This document shows, piece after piece, positions 32,865-44,116 of a DNA stretch of 64,000 nt. Origin of the DNA: Blastobasis lacticolella. Taxonomy: Eukaryota > Arthropoda > Insecta > Lepidoptera > Blastobasidae. A program made the position numbers and the translations under genes. The DNA is taken from positions 17,761,115-17,825,114 of the forward strand of contig LR990051.1 of NCBI GenBank assembly GCA_905147135.1, in the 5' to 3' direction. How positions within the stretch are numbered: position 1 is the first letter of the stretch; every line of letters begins with the position of its first letter. The notes beneath the pieces were generated by a model. That model saw nothing but the letters and a program-made list of their open reading frames with translations. It made no database searches and was not told where the DNA came from.

Positions 32865-33115
32865 GGTAACAGCTGGATGCGAAAGGCACAGGACCGGCCT
32901 TTGTGGATATCTCTGGGGGAGGTCTATGCCCAGCAGTAGGCGTCTTTGGGCTAATATGGTGAAGTAATGGAATATTCGGAGTTTAGTTTCGAATGTTTTA
33001 TTCCATTAAGGCTCATACCACCGATATGTATCATGAGCAAATGCAAACGATTTTACTTTCACTATTGTATTAGCAAAGGCCTTTGCCCAGCAGTGGGATG
33101 ATTCGGGCTTATATA
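32865..33115 (+). pseudogene. RTE LINE 3' ends, two adjacent remnants
   Basis: 32868-32970 reads IAGNSWMRKAQDRPLWISLG then EVYAQQ-stop and a degenerate tail. At 33080-33115 a second scrap has 'cctttgcccagcagtgggat'. Both are plus-strand 5'-truncated copies. Confidence 0.82.
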
Positions 33116-33158
33116 ATAAAAATAATAATATTGTATTAGCAGCTTTGCACAGCTGTTA

Positions 33159-33243
33159 GGCGTTGTCCTAATTGGCGACGGGCGGTTTTGAGGTCTCCTA
33201 TTGGTCGGGCGCCGTCCGTCGTACGACCAATTAGAACAACGCC
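33159..33243. mobile_element. MITE G, copy 2 (85 bp)
   Basis: The termini ggcgttgtcctaattgg and ccaattagaacaacgcc are reverse complements at 16 of 17 positions. The inside shares 'gacgggcggttttgaggtct' and 'cctattggtcgggcg' with 21773-21902. It is shorter by an internal deletion. Confidence 0.75.
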
Positions 33244-33711
33244 ATAAAGCGCTAAATATTGTAGCCTCAAATCATGAACTTCAACACCAAAGAGAAGAGC
33301 ACGATATCGTGATCGAATTCAATTGACCAATCCGAAAAGGTCTGTCACACTAAAGCAATCGAATTCGGCGTGAAAGTTGCTAAAACATCTGCAAATAAAA
33401 GGTAGAGGCTGAATAAAGGTAATGTTGGTCATTTTATTTGATAGAACCCCGAGAAAAGGGTCAGAGACAGCGGTCACTTATTTTCGTAGGCAGGTGAAGG
33501 GTTCAGAAAGGATAGGCGTGTTATTTGAAACCCAGTACGACAAACACGTGCGTATATCAAATTGGAGCTAGAAGCTGAATTGTCCTTTGTGACGAAAACT
33601 AGCCCAAGGCGCCGTTCAGGTCACAATAAAGATAAAAGGTGACCTACGTCCTCTAACAAGGGAAGGCCTTATTGTACAGTAAGTTGCAGAGTGAACGGTT
33701 CCCGTAGCAAA
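33244..33711. other. Unassigned span
   Basis: No ORF or repeat found. Confidence 0.35.
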
Positions 33712-33723
33712 CGTTTAATGTAT

Positions 33724-33984
33724 ATAATCATCTTGTCGTTAATGTCGCGGTTGTGCTCTCGCGCACGAGGGCCCGGGGTCCGCCGTGATCATGATCCAGG
33801 ATTTGGCAGGTCAGGTAATTACAGTGAAGCGACTGCCATCTGACCTCCATGACCCTGCTACCAGGGGAACTTGACCAGATTGGATCATGGTTACACATCC
33901 AGTCGCCTGAATGTGCAGGTTTCTTCACGATGTTTTCCCTCACCGTAAGAGCATCGGTTAGTATGCTCCGGCCACCGATGCTCT
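33724..33984 (-). mobile_element. SINE-A with internal deletion of the B box, TSD present
   Basis: The 12-bp flank cgtttaatgtat at 33712-33723 and 33985-33996 marks the ends. The minus strand has the first roughly 15 bp of the head, then jumps to 'atactaaccgatgc' and continues to the 3' end. About 90 bp holding the B box and linker is gone. Because both ends and the target duplication are intact, the loss is internal. Confidence 0.88.
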
Positions 33985-33996
33985 CGTTTAATGTAT

Positions 33997-34844
33997 GTAT
34001 ATTACTTATTATGCTTATGATATCCAAGCCATACATTAGCTTTGATCTAGCCCCGGATAAAAATAAGGAATAAAAAGAACAGACTCGAACAGTATAGGTA
34101 TAATCTGTCTAAAATACACAGTAACACGTGCAAAACAGCATATACACTCTGCTTTATTCTAGTGTAAATCTCATTTTCCAAAATACTGACTCCAACAATG
34201 TTAATTAGCCCCAATTAACTGAACGTTTCAGGCCTTCGGGCAGCCGCAGACGCCACGTTTGGTCACACGAGGAATAATTAGAACTAAAACCTATTTTAGA
34301 GGGCATTACAGAACATTAATGTAGGCTGATGTTAGTGTTAATGAACAAAGTTAACCGGAATTGCGCTTGCAAAGTGACGCACCCTGTACATTAACAAGGG
34401 TCCCTCTTTATGAAATAGTTGGGCACAGGGCGGTGGACAACAGTGGAACCGTTTGGGTGGGAGATTTGTCGAATATGATTGGAGTTATAGTTAAGCAGAG
34501 AGGACCATCAATCGAGAGAAACCCAATCATCATCATCATATCCACCGCTAAAGGACGTCAACCCACAATATGATTAAAATTGAGTACACTATATATTCAA
34601 CAAAGGATAGATTTATTTATGGAGACAAAAGTATATCTTGCCCGAAGTTGCCAACTACTTCCTTCCATTTTTATATAAGTCTGTTGAAACCACATTTAAT
34701 CCTATTTATTTATATATCTATTTATAATAGGCACTGACTAGAGTTAAGCTGCCGATCTGCTTAAAAAACGTAATTTTTGTCATCATCATATAATCATAAT
34801 CCATTGTACTTCCCATTTTACTTTATTTAATTATGTCTTTAGTT
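33997..34844. other. Unassigned span
   Basis: A 70-codon plus frame at 34361-34573, no recognisable product. Nothing else. Confidence 0.35.
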
Positions 34845-34970
34845 AAGACTATGTAAGATCTCTGGTCTTGGCTGTGAAGGACGAATTGTAGATGTCCGTA
34901 GGCTACCATGACTGTTTACCATCGGGTAGATCGTAAGCTAGATCGCTACAAAAAAATAAATAAAAAAAAT
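34845..34970 (+). mobile_element. LINE 3' tail, family E type
   Basis: 'tagatgtccgtaggctacca', 'tgactgtttaccatcgggta' and 'tagatcgctacaaaaaaata'. Confidence 0.65.
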
Positions 34971-35003
34971 GATCATTACTAAGTACGGATTATAAAAATT
35001 TCA

Positions 35004-35066
35004 TTTTTAAGGTATGTTCTGGGTTTCCTACCACGTGCCTAAGTTACCCGGAACATACTTTTAAAA
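35004..35066 (+). mobile_element. Foldback family K, copy 1
   Basis: The arms 'ttttaaggtatgttctgggt' (35004) and 'acccggaacatacttttaaa' (35046) pair around 'ttcctaccacgtgcctaagt'. The same pair recurs, inverted, at 53659-53727 and degenerate at 46957-47010. Downstream 'gtgtgatagttaatagcggc' is also shared. Confidence 0.72.
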
Positions 35067-36099
35067 TGTGTGATAGTTAATAGCGGCGAAAGTTTAAAAC
35101 ATTACATGTTTATTACATTATAACATTACTTGTTGATGGCTCGATTGGTTAGTCGATTTGCAAAAGTGGTGTTACTGGTTTTCTTTGTAACTTCTGTCGC
35201 AGGCCTATGCCTCGAGGACAATGACATAGGTCGTACTTTGTAGTTTAACTTGAAACACTGTTATTCAGGAATAATTCACTCTAAATTAATGCTGCCCACG
35301 CTAGTTTGGACACAGTAGGTTCAAATTACCCTGTAGAAGTTTGTTTTATTGTAGAAATTCACGGTGAGATTTGTAGTACATAAAAATGCAGTGTTTTGTT
35401 GACACAGGAAGTTATGACCTTGATCAAGAGTCCAACACACAATTAAAAAAATTACCTACTGTCAATTTTATGTATTTGAATGCCAGTGTAATCGAGATAG
35501 TTCTTAGCTTTGTTTCATCAAAATCAGTTCAGTACTAAGAAATATTGAAGAATATGAACACTTGGCCGGGAGTTATCCCAAGTTTTTCCGTCGTATAACT
35601 ATAAACTAGCTACCCAAACTCACATTTTTCTTTACACAGCGTATGCAGAAACAGCTGTACTGGTAGTAAAAAGCGTAAGTATGCCTTTTTATCTTTCCAT
35701 ATGCCTTTCAGAATAAAGCAAGCAAGCTGGAAGTTTCCCATTCATACTAATGGACGTATCGGATGCTCTATTTATATCTATTTGCACGGCTTACAGTGCG
35801 AGTCCTGGCCCCATGGGAAAGGCGCACGAATGCAGAATTCATGTTCACTGAACTTGCATTTTTATGAATGCTATTTTATCGTGAATAGCAGAGCTTTATG
35901 CCTATAGAATAATATATTAGCCCACTTTCTGGACGTAGGTGGGTGAGAGATTTGTTGTAGGTTGTAGTTTTATATTATATTGACTTTATAGGGCGAAAGA
36001 AATACTAAATATTAGACACCTCATAATAAAATAAAAGTACTCCTGAACTATTTTAGAAAAAGATGAATTTATGGTTTAATCGATATTGCTGATGTTGCT
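35067..36099. other. Unassigned span
   Basis: Frames up to 68 codons only. No repeat boundaries recognised. Confidence 0.35.
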
Positions 36100-36180
36100 G
36101 ATGTCCATAGGCGGCGGTGACCACTTTCCATCAGGTGGCCCGCATGCCTGTTTGTCTGCCGGATAACATTAAAAAAAATT
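36100..36180 (+). mobile_element. Family D retroposon 3' end
   Basis: 'gtgaccactttccatcaggt', 'ggcccgcatgcctgtttgtc' and 'ataacattaaaaaaaa' are the last roughly 80 bp of family D with its A-run. Confidence 0.8.
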
Positions 36181-36316
36181 TGTTGTGATTGGATAAAATG
36201 AATATTCGATTAACTACCACCTATCTACCTATATTATTCAATGAATTGTATTCGTTATTGAGTCTATATACTATCGGAACTACAAATGAGATTTTTGGCA
36301 AAAAAAAAACATTTTA

Positions 36317-36620
36317 GGGTTAATATTCCGGTTGTGCTATCGCGTACACCTCGGTCCGCCTCGCCTATGATCCTGATTAAGCAGATCCTGATCTCGTTAT
36401 CTCCGTGACCCTGCTGCTAGGGGAACCTGATCAGATTCGATCATGGTTACACATTCAGTCGCCTGATTCACCGTAAGAGCATCGGTTAGCATTCAACCGA
36501 TTCATCATTAGTTAAGTACATAACTCAGAAAAGAATCATTGGTACATAGCCGCAGTGGGATTCGAACCCGGTACCTCTTGCTTGCAAGTCCGACCCCTAA
36601 ACCAGTCGGCCACCGACGCT
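36317..36620 (-). mobile_element. SINE-A, near full length, TSD present
   Basis: aacatttta at 36308-36316 and 36621-36629 flanks it. The minus strand has the head gcgtcggtggccgactggtt, perfect B box ggttcgaatcc, the linker and most of the 3' half. The core around 'aaaacatcgtgatgaaacct' is deleted and the 3' half has extra substitutions. Confidence 0.9.
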
Positions 36621-37011
36621 AACATTTTACGGCGTAAATATTTCATTTTATTGTCGCTGTCTATCATCGAATACGTACCTTATTTGCACATGTGAGCCTC
36701 CAGCGGGACACCACTCCACTATGCAGATTGCCGGCGGCGCGATCGCATTTTTCAATTTGTTCGATCTAGGCCACCTGCCGGATCGAGGCAAACACTGCAA
36801 TGGCTGCAGATTGCAGTTCGCAATGGCCATCCGGCTATGATATTGGTAAATATGGACGCGTATACGCTGCTTGTCGGCAAACTTGTAACCGCACGAGTCG
36901 AGTTTTTGGCTACTGGTTGTGGTGGTCGGGTCGTTTTATTGTTGTTTTGTTGTGTGATACATTCAGTTACATGGTAAGAAAATCGCAGTACGGTGTCTAT
37001 TGTTCTATGTT
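36621..37011. other. Unassigned span
   Basis: A 92-codon minus frame and a 73-codon plus frame overlap at 36752-37030; neither looks like a known protein. GC is moderately raised. Confidence 0.35.
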
Positions 37012-37194
37012 GACGACCTGAGTGGTTCAACGGTTAACATGTCGGTCTGCCACGCAGACGTCCCGTTTCCGATTCCCGGCCGGGCAGAAATTGAATTTCT
37101 GTTACGGGTCTGATGTTATACATATAATAAATATGTCTTTAAAAGTTTATAAGTAGTTTATCAGTTTTCTGGCACCCATAACACAAGCCGTTGG
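37012..37194 (+). mobile_element. SINE-B, 3'-truncated
   Basis: 'ttgacgacctgagtggttca' (A-box side), a mutated B box (ttccgattccc), 'gttatacatataataaatat' and 'cagttttctggcacccataa' parallel the copy at 9095-9368. It stops at 'acacaagcc', where family C begins. Confidence 0.78.
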
Positions 37195-37350
37195 CCGTGT
37201 GGTGTCCGGCAGTGTGGAAAACACCTAATATTTTTGAAGTCGCAAAGATCTAGAGTCGCCGTAGGCTGGAAAAAGGGCAGCAGCGTCTTCCATTGTTACA
37301 ATTATAACACTGTGATCCTTAATCCTCTTGCCAAGCGTGTTTGTCACTGC
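37195..37350 (+). mobile_element. Family C, 5' part
   Basis: 'ggccgtgtggtgtccggcag', 'gtaggctggaaaaagggcag' and 'ttataacactgtgatcc' followed by 'ttgccaagcgtg'. The segment between head and middle is partly deleted, and similarity fades near 37345. Confidence 0.75.
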
Positions 37351-37879
37351 GAAAATTTGCAAGGATGGATGTTTGGATTGTTGATAATTCATCACGCAAA
37401 AACTAATGAACGGGGCAGGCAGATACCGCCACTTTGCTCGTTCCTGACACAACTCCCTAGCCTCACATAATTATATCTACTCATAACTCACAATAAATCC
37501 TTTTAATTCTCCAACGCAGTAGATAAACAACAATGGTTAGTTACAGTATAATGTTACTAAAGACCCTCCGATCCCAAAGACACGGAAATATACACGTGCG
37601 CACATTATGTTTCCACTCCACCGCCATACCTCCCATTCCTTTGAAACTTGCCAACTTTAATACAGTGACTTCGGAAGTCCAAACTCGAGGGAACTTTCCA
37701 ACATGTTTACTTTTGTAATGGAATTTACTCGTGAATATTGTCGTAATGCATGATACAAGTTCTGGAAGTGAGTTCTGAATACGGGCTTAATGTCATTTTT
37801 GGAGTTTGCGTCGTGCCTAGTTGTACCACTTAGAACCTATACAGTGTTTCCTTCTGACTATAATATGGGATCGTTCAAG
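37351..37879. other. Unassigned span
   Basis: Small frames only; no repeat recognised. Confidence 0.35.
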
Positions 37880-38012
37880 AGGTATATTAGAGGTCTCCTT
37901 AGTGGCGGGCAACGGATTGGTAGCGCCCCTGGTGTTGCTGATGTCCGTAGGCAGCCGTGACCATTTTCCATCAAATGGCCCGCATACCTGTTTGACTGCC
38001 GTATTACATAAA
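37880..38012 (+). mobile_element. Family D retroposon 3' end
   Basis: 'gtggcgggcaacggattggt', 'gttgctgatgtccgtaggca', 'accattttccatcaaatggc' and an A-run end. A 112-codon frame at 37821-38159 crosses it and is a by-product. Confidence 0.75.
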
Positions 38013-38487
38013 AAAATACAGATTCGTCCGAAACTTTTATACATTTTTGGTTTTTATACTAATGACGGAAAGCTTAAATTATTATTCAGTAATCTTAAAT
38101 TAATATCTGATGGGAAACGGCGGCTGTCAAATAGGTATTTGTTTCATATGAACTTTTAATACCCAAGGCAAGGCCATACTTTGTAGCACTAGTAAATATT
38201 AATATTAGCTTTAATCACCAAAATGTCCACGATCCAATATTCCCACACAAGAAATTTCAGAGAAGCAACCTTTTGATAAAAACTAATTGGAAACTGCTGT
38301 GTAAAGAAAACCACGTGACCATCTTCAATGAGAAGAGTCCTTCACTGAACGGGCAAGATATTGATTTTATCCGTTATAGGGATGAACATTGTCAAACTAT
38401 ATTGTTTTATTAATCTTTCTTGGACACTTTTTAGAACAAAGACATTTGAATAAATCAACAAAGAAGTGCAGTAGCTTTTTGGGTCCG
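38013..38487. other. Unassigned span
   Basis: No gene or repeat recognised. Confidence 0.35.
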
Positions 38488-38660
38488 TGTGTGTACGTTT
38501 GTTACCTCTTCACGCTTAAGTAGATGAACGGATTTAGATGAAACTTGGTAGGTAGCTAGATTAGGTTTTGGAATAATTCATAGGCTACTTTTTACCCTCC
38601 TCTTACCCTCACTTCGCGACATAACACGTAAAAATCCCCAGGTCCCCCGACTTGGTAATG
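38488..38660 (-). repeat. Family J fragment
   Basis: The reverse strand of 'cgtttgttacctcttcacgc' and 'gaacggatttagatgaaact' matches the 'aaatttcatccaaatcc...gaagaggtaacaaac' 3' region of family J. Confidence 0.55.
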
Positions 38661-40431
38661 TATCCAGCGGGGCAAAGTGGTCACCTGGAGTTACGATGAC
38701 GAGGCTAATGCGATGATATTAGTACTATCGACCAGGTACAAAGCAAGCTACCAAAATAGGGAGCGCGCGCGCTATGTCCCCACGGCCCGGGGCTTTTCCT
38801 ACAGAATAGCGTAAATATAAACTCCACACCAAGAAACGTGTATGAAGCTGCACTAACCCCAGCTAGACACGCGGAGGTTGGTATGCACACAGCCCAGACC
38901 AAGGGCCAAGCTTCTAGGGTTTAAGTGTCATCCATCAGGGTTTTACCAGTCAGGGACTAGACTGTCGTCGGTTCTACGTACCACAGCGGGTGTTCAGTGG
39001 AGGTTAAGGGCGATATCTGAGCTCTGTATGACTTTTCTAGAATCCCACACGTTTTTGTAGGATGGATTGAAAACGAATAAATTTTTATGAAGGGTGTGGT
39101 TTGGTAGTCGACGCCGAAAAGTCCATCTGGATGGATACTACATCTCTTTCTTAGTCACTTAAGAAGCTTATGCGGGGTTGTATCTTCTAATAATTCGAAT
39201 TCGGAATGATGTGGAATGACCTCCCAGCCACAGTGTTTCCTGATTCCTGAAAGATGATGATAATATTATCTCAATGTTTTGACTTTTTATTTCATCACCA
39301 CTGCAGAATACTCCCACGCAAATGAACCAAGCAGGACGCCAAGCAAATAAACCCAAATTAAATACGATTACCTTGTCACCGGTGGCGATAGCAACGCTAA
39401 TGATTGCTAATGGGACTACAAACGAGATTTTAATCAGCGAACGAACTGGAGACGGTATTTTACTACCACAAACTTATCTGACCCGGTGGGCAAAGCTGGA
39501 ACTAAGTGTTGTCATTTTGAAATGTCATGTTAATTCCAACAACAGCGACGCTGTCACTGGGTCAGATTTTGTTGCAATACAATGTAATGCTGCGAACGGG
39601 AGGCAGCAGCCGCATCAATTTGTTCCTAATTGATTTTTGGGCAACAACGAACGATGAAGCTTAGTCAGTGTTAGTTAGTGTACATACGCAGAGTATGAGA
39701 ACTGGATGGGTGGAAGGACACTACAGGCCTGTAGGTGGCGCAATAGTCGGAAGGACACAATCAGCTACAATCTTACCATTAGGTAACCCGCTTGATCGTG
39801 CGCCTCCCTCAAATATAAAAAAGGACAACGTCTGCCGGAACTGCTGGGACAGAAAACAGTACCTCCACCATGTTTAGACTTTGGACCCAGTCAGATTTGT
39901 ACACACATCCATAGCCATGCTATCTCATGTTATACTAGTGGTGAGTAGGTTGATGTGCTTTATGTTCTTCTTCTTATCGAATCGATGAACTTAACTCCCC
40001 CTTGCACTTTGTTCGTCCAATATTCGGCGCCGCATACTTTCTGCTAGGATGACAGTTATGAATCACAAACAAAAAGCTCATTCCAGGCCAACTTTGCCCA
40101 CTGTCGGGTTAAATCTACAAGCTCTAACTTCATAATATTAGTAGGATTTCCAGGTATACCAAGTGACTCTCAAGTTTTCACATTTCACTTTGCAAAATTT
40201 GCATTTAAAACGCCAAGTGAAGGGTGAAGATGCAGATTTGTTTCGTGGAATAGTGCCTAGGTCTTTCATTAGAGATGCCTCGGGGGTCTGAGTTCAACGC
40301 TAGGTGCTTAGGCTCTATGAATTGTAAATAAGTTGTGGAAATGTTTCCCAATGGAAATTAATTCAGTACTTATAACGAGGACCTATAAAATTGTATGTAG
40401 GTACATGTTTCTAACTATTTTTACATGTAAC
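38661..40431. other. Long unassigned span
   Basis: 39690-39835 carries a decayed family E-like tail ('tcttaccattaggtaacccg'). A 103-codon plus frame at 39322-39633 has an ordinary-looking composition but no domain I recognise; it is the least repeat-like frame in the window. Frames at 38705-39060 overlap on both strands. I call no gene. Confidence 0.35.
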
Positions 40432-40490
40432 ACGGCAGACAAACTGGCAAGCGAGCCACCTGATGGAAAGTGGTCACTGCCACAAAGGTG
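40432..40490 (-). mobile_element. Family D 3' end, antisense fragment
   Basis: 'ggcagacaaactggcaagcg' then 'gccacctgatggaaagtggt' on the plus strand is the reverse of the family D terminus. Confidence 0.65.
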
Positions 40491-40559
40491 TTTCCTGTGG
40501 CTGGGAGCTCATTCCCCATTTGAATCGTACGAGCGACAAACTATCTGGCCCGCGTTCTT

Positions 40560-40860
40560 CGTTCGCGTGTTGTTCTACTCTATAAACCTTACTGTCGAAT
40601 CATTTTATCTATTGTTGAAAACAGTATTAATTGTCCTACCCTATAAACTTATATTTTATAAACCTATTCATTTCTTACTTATAAACCGTGCACTTGAATC
40701 ACTCTATCTATTGTCGAAAACCGAATTAAATACAATAGCGTAGTTTAAAAGATCTAAGCGTTCATACATACTCTTATTTGGTCTGGGATACATAAATAAA
40801 TACCAGAATAGGGACAGGCGGCGGGAAGCTACTTTGTTTTATACTATGTTTAGATGTTTT
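40560..40860 (+). repeat. Dispersed repeat, family F, with internal duplication
   Basis: 'gaatcactctatctattgtc' (about 40695) and the earlier 'gaatcattttatctattgtt' (about 40597) are two copies of the same start; 'tagcgtagtttaaaagatct', 'gggacaggcggcgggaagct' and 'actttgttttatactatg' follow once. The 136-codon frame at 40333-40743 runs over it and is not a gene. Confidence 0.65.
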
Positions 40861-41627
40861 ACAACTCCCTCCCATCTCAGGGGCCCAAGTCAATCTCACC
40901 TGCCGCGGTCCGCCTGTTGACAGACGGACAAGGCTCTGCCCACTCAGCTTTACCGTAACGGGTTGTGCAGATCAAATAGCAGTCGCCGGAAGAAAAAGTC
41001 AAACCACCATACTTTTGCAATAGGATACCACTTTCCTAGTAGAAGAGCGAACCCTGGAAGGCAGATTTTCCGCTGGCCGCTGACCTAGGACTTACCGCTA
41101 GAATGTGGAGGAATATAGTCAATGCGTTACATTTCCTAAAATGAGACGATAATAGTGCTTCTAACTTCCTAGCGTAGCAGCCAGGCCGCTCGGTCATGCG
41201 GGCGCATATGAATCTAGCCTACACAACCAAAGTTAAGTACATGAAAGTTAACGACATTTTGGTCGTTATGTTTGGGACAGTTTATAGAAAGTATTATGGG
41301 TATAATATAGGGGCCCAAATGTACCGTGAAATGCCGAGGCGAGGCGATATTTTGGAAAGGGTAGTATTTGGTTACGTACCTTGCAATTTCAGAGGAGTTG
41401 TCCGCATTGTATAAGGCCCCGTTTATAGGTCACAGCTTTCAAACCGGACAGTAAACGCATACGCGTTGTGGTCGCATAGTCACCGCGTAGCAACCAACCG
41501 CGTCTGCCCTAGTGGCGCGCACGCGCTGCGGTCAGTATGCGTGTGCGACACGATTACTATGCGGGCGCTGCGCGTTTGTTTACATATAATAAAATAAGCT
41601 TTCTGTCATTAGTATAGATGATGATTT
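40861..41627. other. Unassigned span with CG-rich patch
   Basis: 41435-41590 is rich in CG steps, with 'gtcgcatagtcaccgcg' facing 'actatgcgggcg' in inverse order; possibly a decayed inverted-repeat element. A 72-codon frame at 41196-41414 is unrecognised. Confidence 0.4.
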
Positions 41628-41718
41628 CAGGATGTTGTTGCGACTGCCGTGCCGCGATAATACGCAGAAAAGTATTCTCCCTGATGAACAGAGTTTAGGC
41701 AGTCGCAACACCATCCTG
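41628..41718. repeat. Inverted repeat, 21-bp arms, 49-nt spacer
   Basis: caggatgttgttgcgactgc (from 41628) and ggcagtcgcaacaccatcct (from 41698) pair at 20 of 21 positions. No flanking duplication seen. Confidence 0.8.
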
Positions 41719-42039
41719 AGGGCTGTGGCAGGTAAGTGCGAGTGTCCCATCAGCTACCACTGGACGACTGTACTGAGACAGCTTCCGTTCACGAGATAGG
41801 CAGTAGCTTCTGTACGACTTAGTTCTTATGGTCCGCCATATTTCATTCATAATGTATTGACATGGTTAAATTTATGATTTTATGAAATTGTTTGACATTC
41901 ATATTTTTAGTTAATTGATATAAGTATGGAATTTGACATTGTTATTATTTTTATATTTTTGGTTATGAATTTAATAAGATATGGAATTGTAAGTTCTGAA
42001 ATAAATGATTATTTATTTATTTATTTATAGAAAAACTGC
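41719..42039. other. Unassigned AT-rich span
   Basis: 41870-42030 ends in TTTA repeats and resembles a LINE 3' UTR on the plus strand, at low confidence. Confidence 0.35.
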
Positions 42040-42200
42040 ATATCTAATATTGGGACAATTCGTGCAGAAATCGTGTTCGTCTGTATGGACAGGTTGTGGA
42101 ACGAGCTCTTGCTGAGGTTTTCTCAAGTGAGAAGGTACTTGTACATAGAGTTTTTCAAGAAGGGTGTGATAATATTTTTACGAGGTCGGCAACACGGTAC
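42040..42200 (+). pseudogene. Jockey/CR1-like LINE C-terminal remnant
   Basis: The frame reads RLWNELLLRFSQ and, after an insertion of extra codons, FFKKGVIIFLRGRQHGTDT-stop. It is the same family as 85-250 and 4496-4700. Confidence 0.75.
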
Positions 42201-42214
42201 TGATACATAGACAT

Positions 42215-42350
42215 AAACAGCACTTTATTTGGTTTTACATTACATCCTTAACCTAAGGATATCCGTGGTATTCTAGGCTATAGTCCTCCTAGGCTCTGGT
42301 GATTACTTACCGACAGTCGGGCAGAATGCCCACCACATTATTGGTATAAT
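42215..42350 (-). mobile_element. LINE 3' UTR, antisense
   Basis: Plus-strand 'cagcactttatttggtttta' is the reverse of an AATAAA-bearing tail. 'gattacttaccgacagtcgg' and 'cagaatgcccaccacatt' lie inside it. Confidence 0.55.
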
Positions 42351-42724
42351 TCTTTTTAAAGTACCTTCTGAAAATTTAATGATAATATTAACGTGTTAAA
42401 ACTTGATGTATTCAGGTACTAAGAAATGCAGACTCTGGTGGAACAAAACTTCTTTTGAAGAAGCTTGAATTGCAAAGTAACTTATCTGTACCTACCTACA
42501 ACAGAGTGGTAAATTGCGAGGAAGTTATATAACTTGAAACTTGAGTCTTAAATTGCTGATGACCGGTAGGCTAATTACGTGACTCTGTGAGATCGCAGTG
42601 TTATAAATATAACAATGGAAATCTGTTTGAAATTATCTGATTTCAATGATTGAAGTTGTTATTTTTGCGATTCTGAACGACAAATTACAAAGGGAACAAA
42701 TATTTAGCCATTCCACCCCAGCCA
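42351..42724. other. Span with two small repeat scraps
   Basis: 42588-42618 is an antisense family C piece ('gatcgcagtgttataaatat'). 42632-42678 ('attatctgatttcaatgatt') matches the tandem unit of 24867-26055. Confidence 0.55.
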
Positions 42725-42890
42725 TGTACGGGAAGAAAACGCGGGACCAAGAAACGATGGCTGAAAGACGTCGTTGACATGCGTACTAACAAACTAAACC
42801 AAGGATGCTGAGGTGGACCAAGAAGATTAGAAAGGCGGACTTTGGGCCCTCGTGAGCGCGAAGCGATATTTAACCAGGATGAAGATGTTG
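42725..42890 (+). pseudogene. RTE LINE remnant then SINE-A scrap
   Basis: 42725-42800 reads GRKRGTKKRWLKDVVDMRTN then KLNQGC-stop, the RTE C-terminal K-K-R-W-x-D block. From about 42828 'aaggcggactttgggccctc' is a degraded SINE-A 3' end. A 111-codon frame starting there (42842-43177) is a by-product. Confidence 0.7.
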
Positions 42891-43230
42891 ATGATCATCG
42901 TGTTCATCATTTAGAATTCTTGCATTTCTTACATATAAGAAGAAGCTTGGCATATAAGCAACTTCCGAATATACCTGATGTAACACAATCTGCTACGCTA
43001 GTACCTAACCTGGCTCATTATAAACTCGGCGGTGTCAAGTTGAAGCGCTCTCGCCACGTATCATTCATGCATAATGATAATAGGCATTGTTACCGGGTAC
43101 ATGTCAGTTATGTGTTACGCTTACGCTGCTTGCTGATGCTGACGGGATTTGGCTTTCGAGGTTGTGAACAGGTTTGAGTCTGGTCAGGTTATGTATTTTT
43201 ACTTTATTAGCCAGGCATTTGACCTCCACC

Positions 43231-43428
43231 TCACCTGGTGGTAAGTGATGATGCGTCCGATGATGGAGCATGCCTGTCTAGAAACAGCATATTCACTCTA
43301 GCCTTGAAGGCATCCATATTATATTGATCAGGGAACACACTCGCCGGCAACGCATTCCACTCCTTAGCCATACGCATTATAAAAGTCGAGCCAAAGCGGC
43401 TCATGCGGATAGTTGGAAGATAAGGATG
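43231..43428 (-). pseudogene. LINE ORF2 C-terminus, 66 clean codons
   Basis: The minus strand from 43428 reads HPYLPTIRMSRFGSTFIMRM, then AKEWNALPASVFPDQYNMDAF and KARVNMLFLDRHAPSSDASS to TGA at 43231-43233. The W-N-A-L-P-x-x-V-F-P-x-x-Y-N-x-x-x-F-K-x-x-V motif is intact. A stop lies just upstream and the reverse transcriptase domain is gone. A shorter copy of the following sequence is at 45310-45420. Confidence 0.85.
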
Positions 43429-44116
43429 TTTTTACACACCGTTTTGCTATCCAACTTTGGAATATCTTCTACGTCTAGTACCAACATAGTATAAAATAAA
43501 GTTGATTGCCGCGTCTGTCTGCATGTATTTCCATCTTTTCCGTTCTCGATTTTGTTAGGGTTTTCACCATACTTATAGAGTTTCTTCCGGAAGGAAGCCG
43601 ATCCGGCTGTATATCTTCCGGAATACATGTTTATTAAAATAAAGAAAAGCCGAAAAACCCGTGCGTAGTCTAGGCGGGTCGCTAGTTCTCTTTAATAACC
43701 CTCCCGACAGAAATACTCGTACAACCCCCGCCAAAGTTAACTTAAACTTCAATATTTTTTAAACTACAGAACCGATTTTAATAAAACCATCTCGAATAAA
43801 CAGACCATAAGCTTCGACGAAAAAAAGCACATTTTCCAGCAAACTTCAAACCGCACACAATTCCCCGTTTATCTTTAACACCCCGGCCGCCATGATGGCC
43901 TTAAAAGGCTCCAGTGCAGCATTTTAATGACGTGCGCGTGTGTCGTCATTTTACAGCATTAATGGGGCAGGGCCGATAGCGAGGGGCGGGAGAAAGGAAC
44001 TGCCGAAGTTATATGGGATTTGTTTTTCTACAGTTAGCTTGAGTCTATATTCTGTATGTTGATCTTTTATTTTGTCGTTTGAATTGAATTTTTATCAAAA
44101 TCAGCATAATTATACT
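43429..44116. other. Unassigned span with family H fragment
   Basis: 43690-43800 has 'aaactacagaaccgatttta' of family H; just before it 'acccgtgcgtagtctaggcg' and 'ggtcgctagt' is a family J end in inverse orientation. 43860-44010 is GC-rich with a small palindrome, no ORF. Confidence 0.5.

Noticed and set aside
39322..39633. 103-codon frame as a host exon
   Set aside because: No domain, no convincing splice sites in phase, and no neighbouring exons; left unassigned.
40333..40743. 136-codon frame
   Set aside because: It covers an antisense family D tail and a duplicated family F repeat; no protein features.
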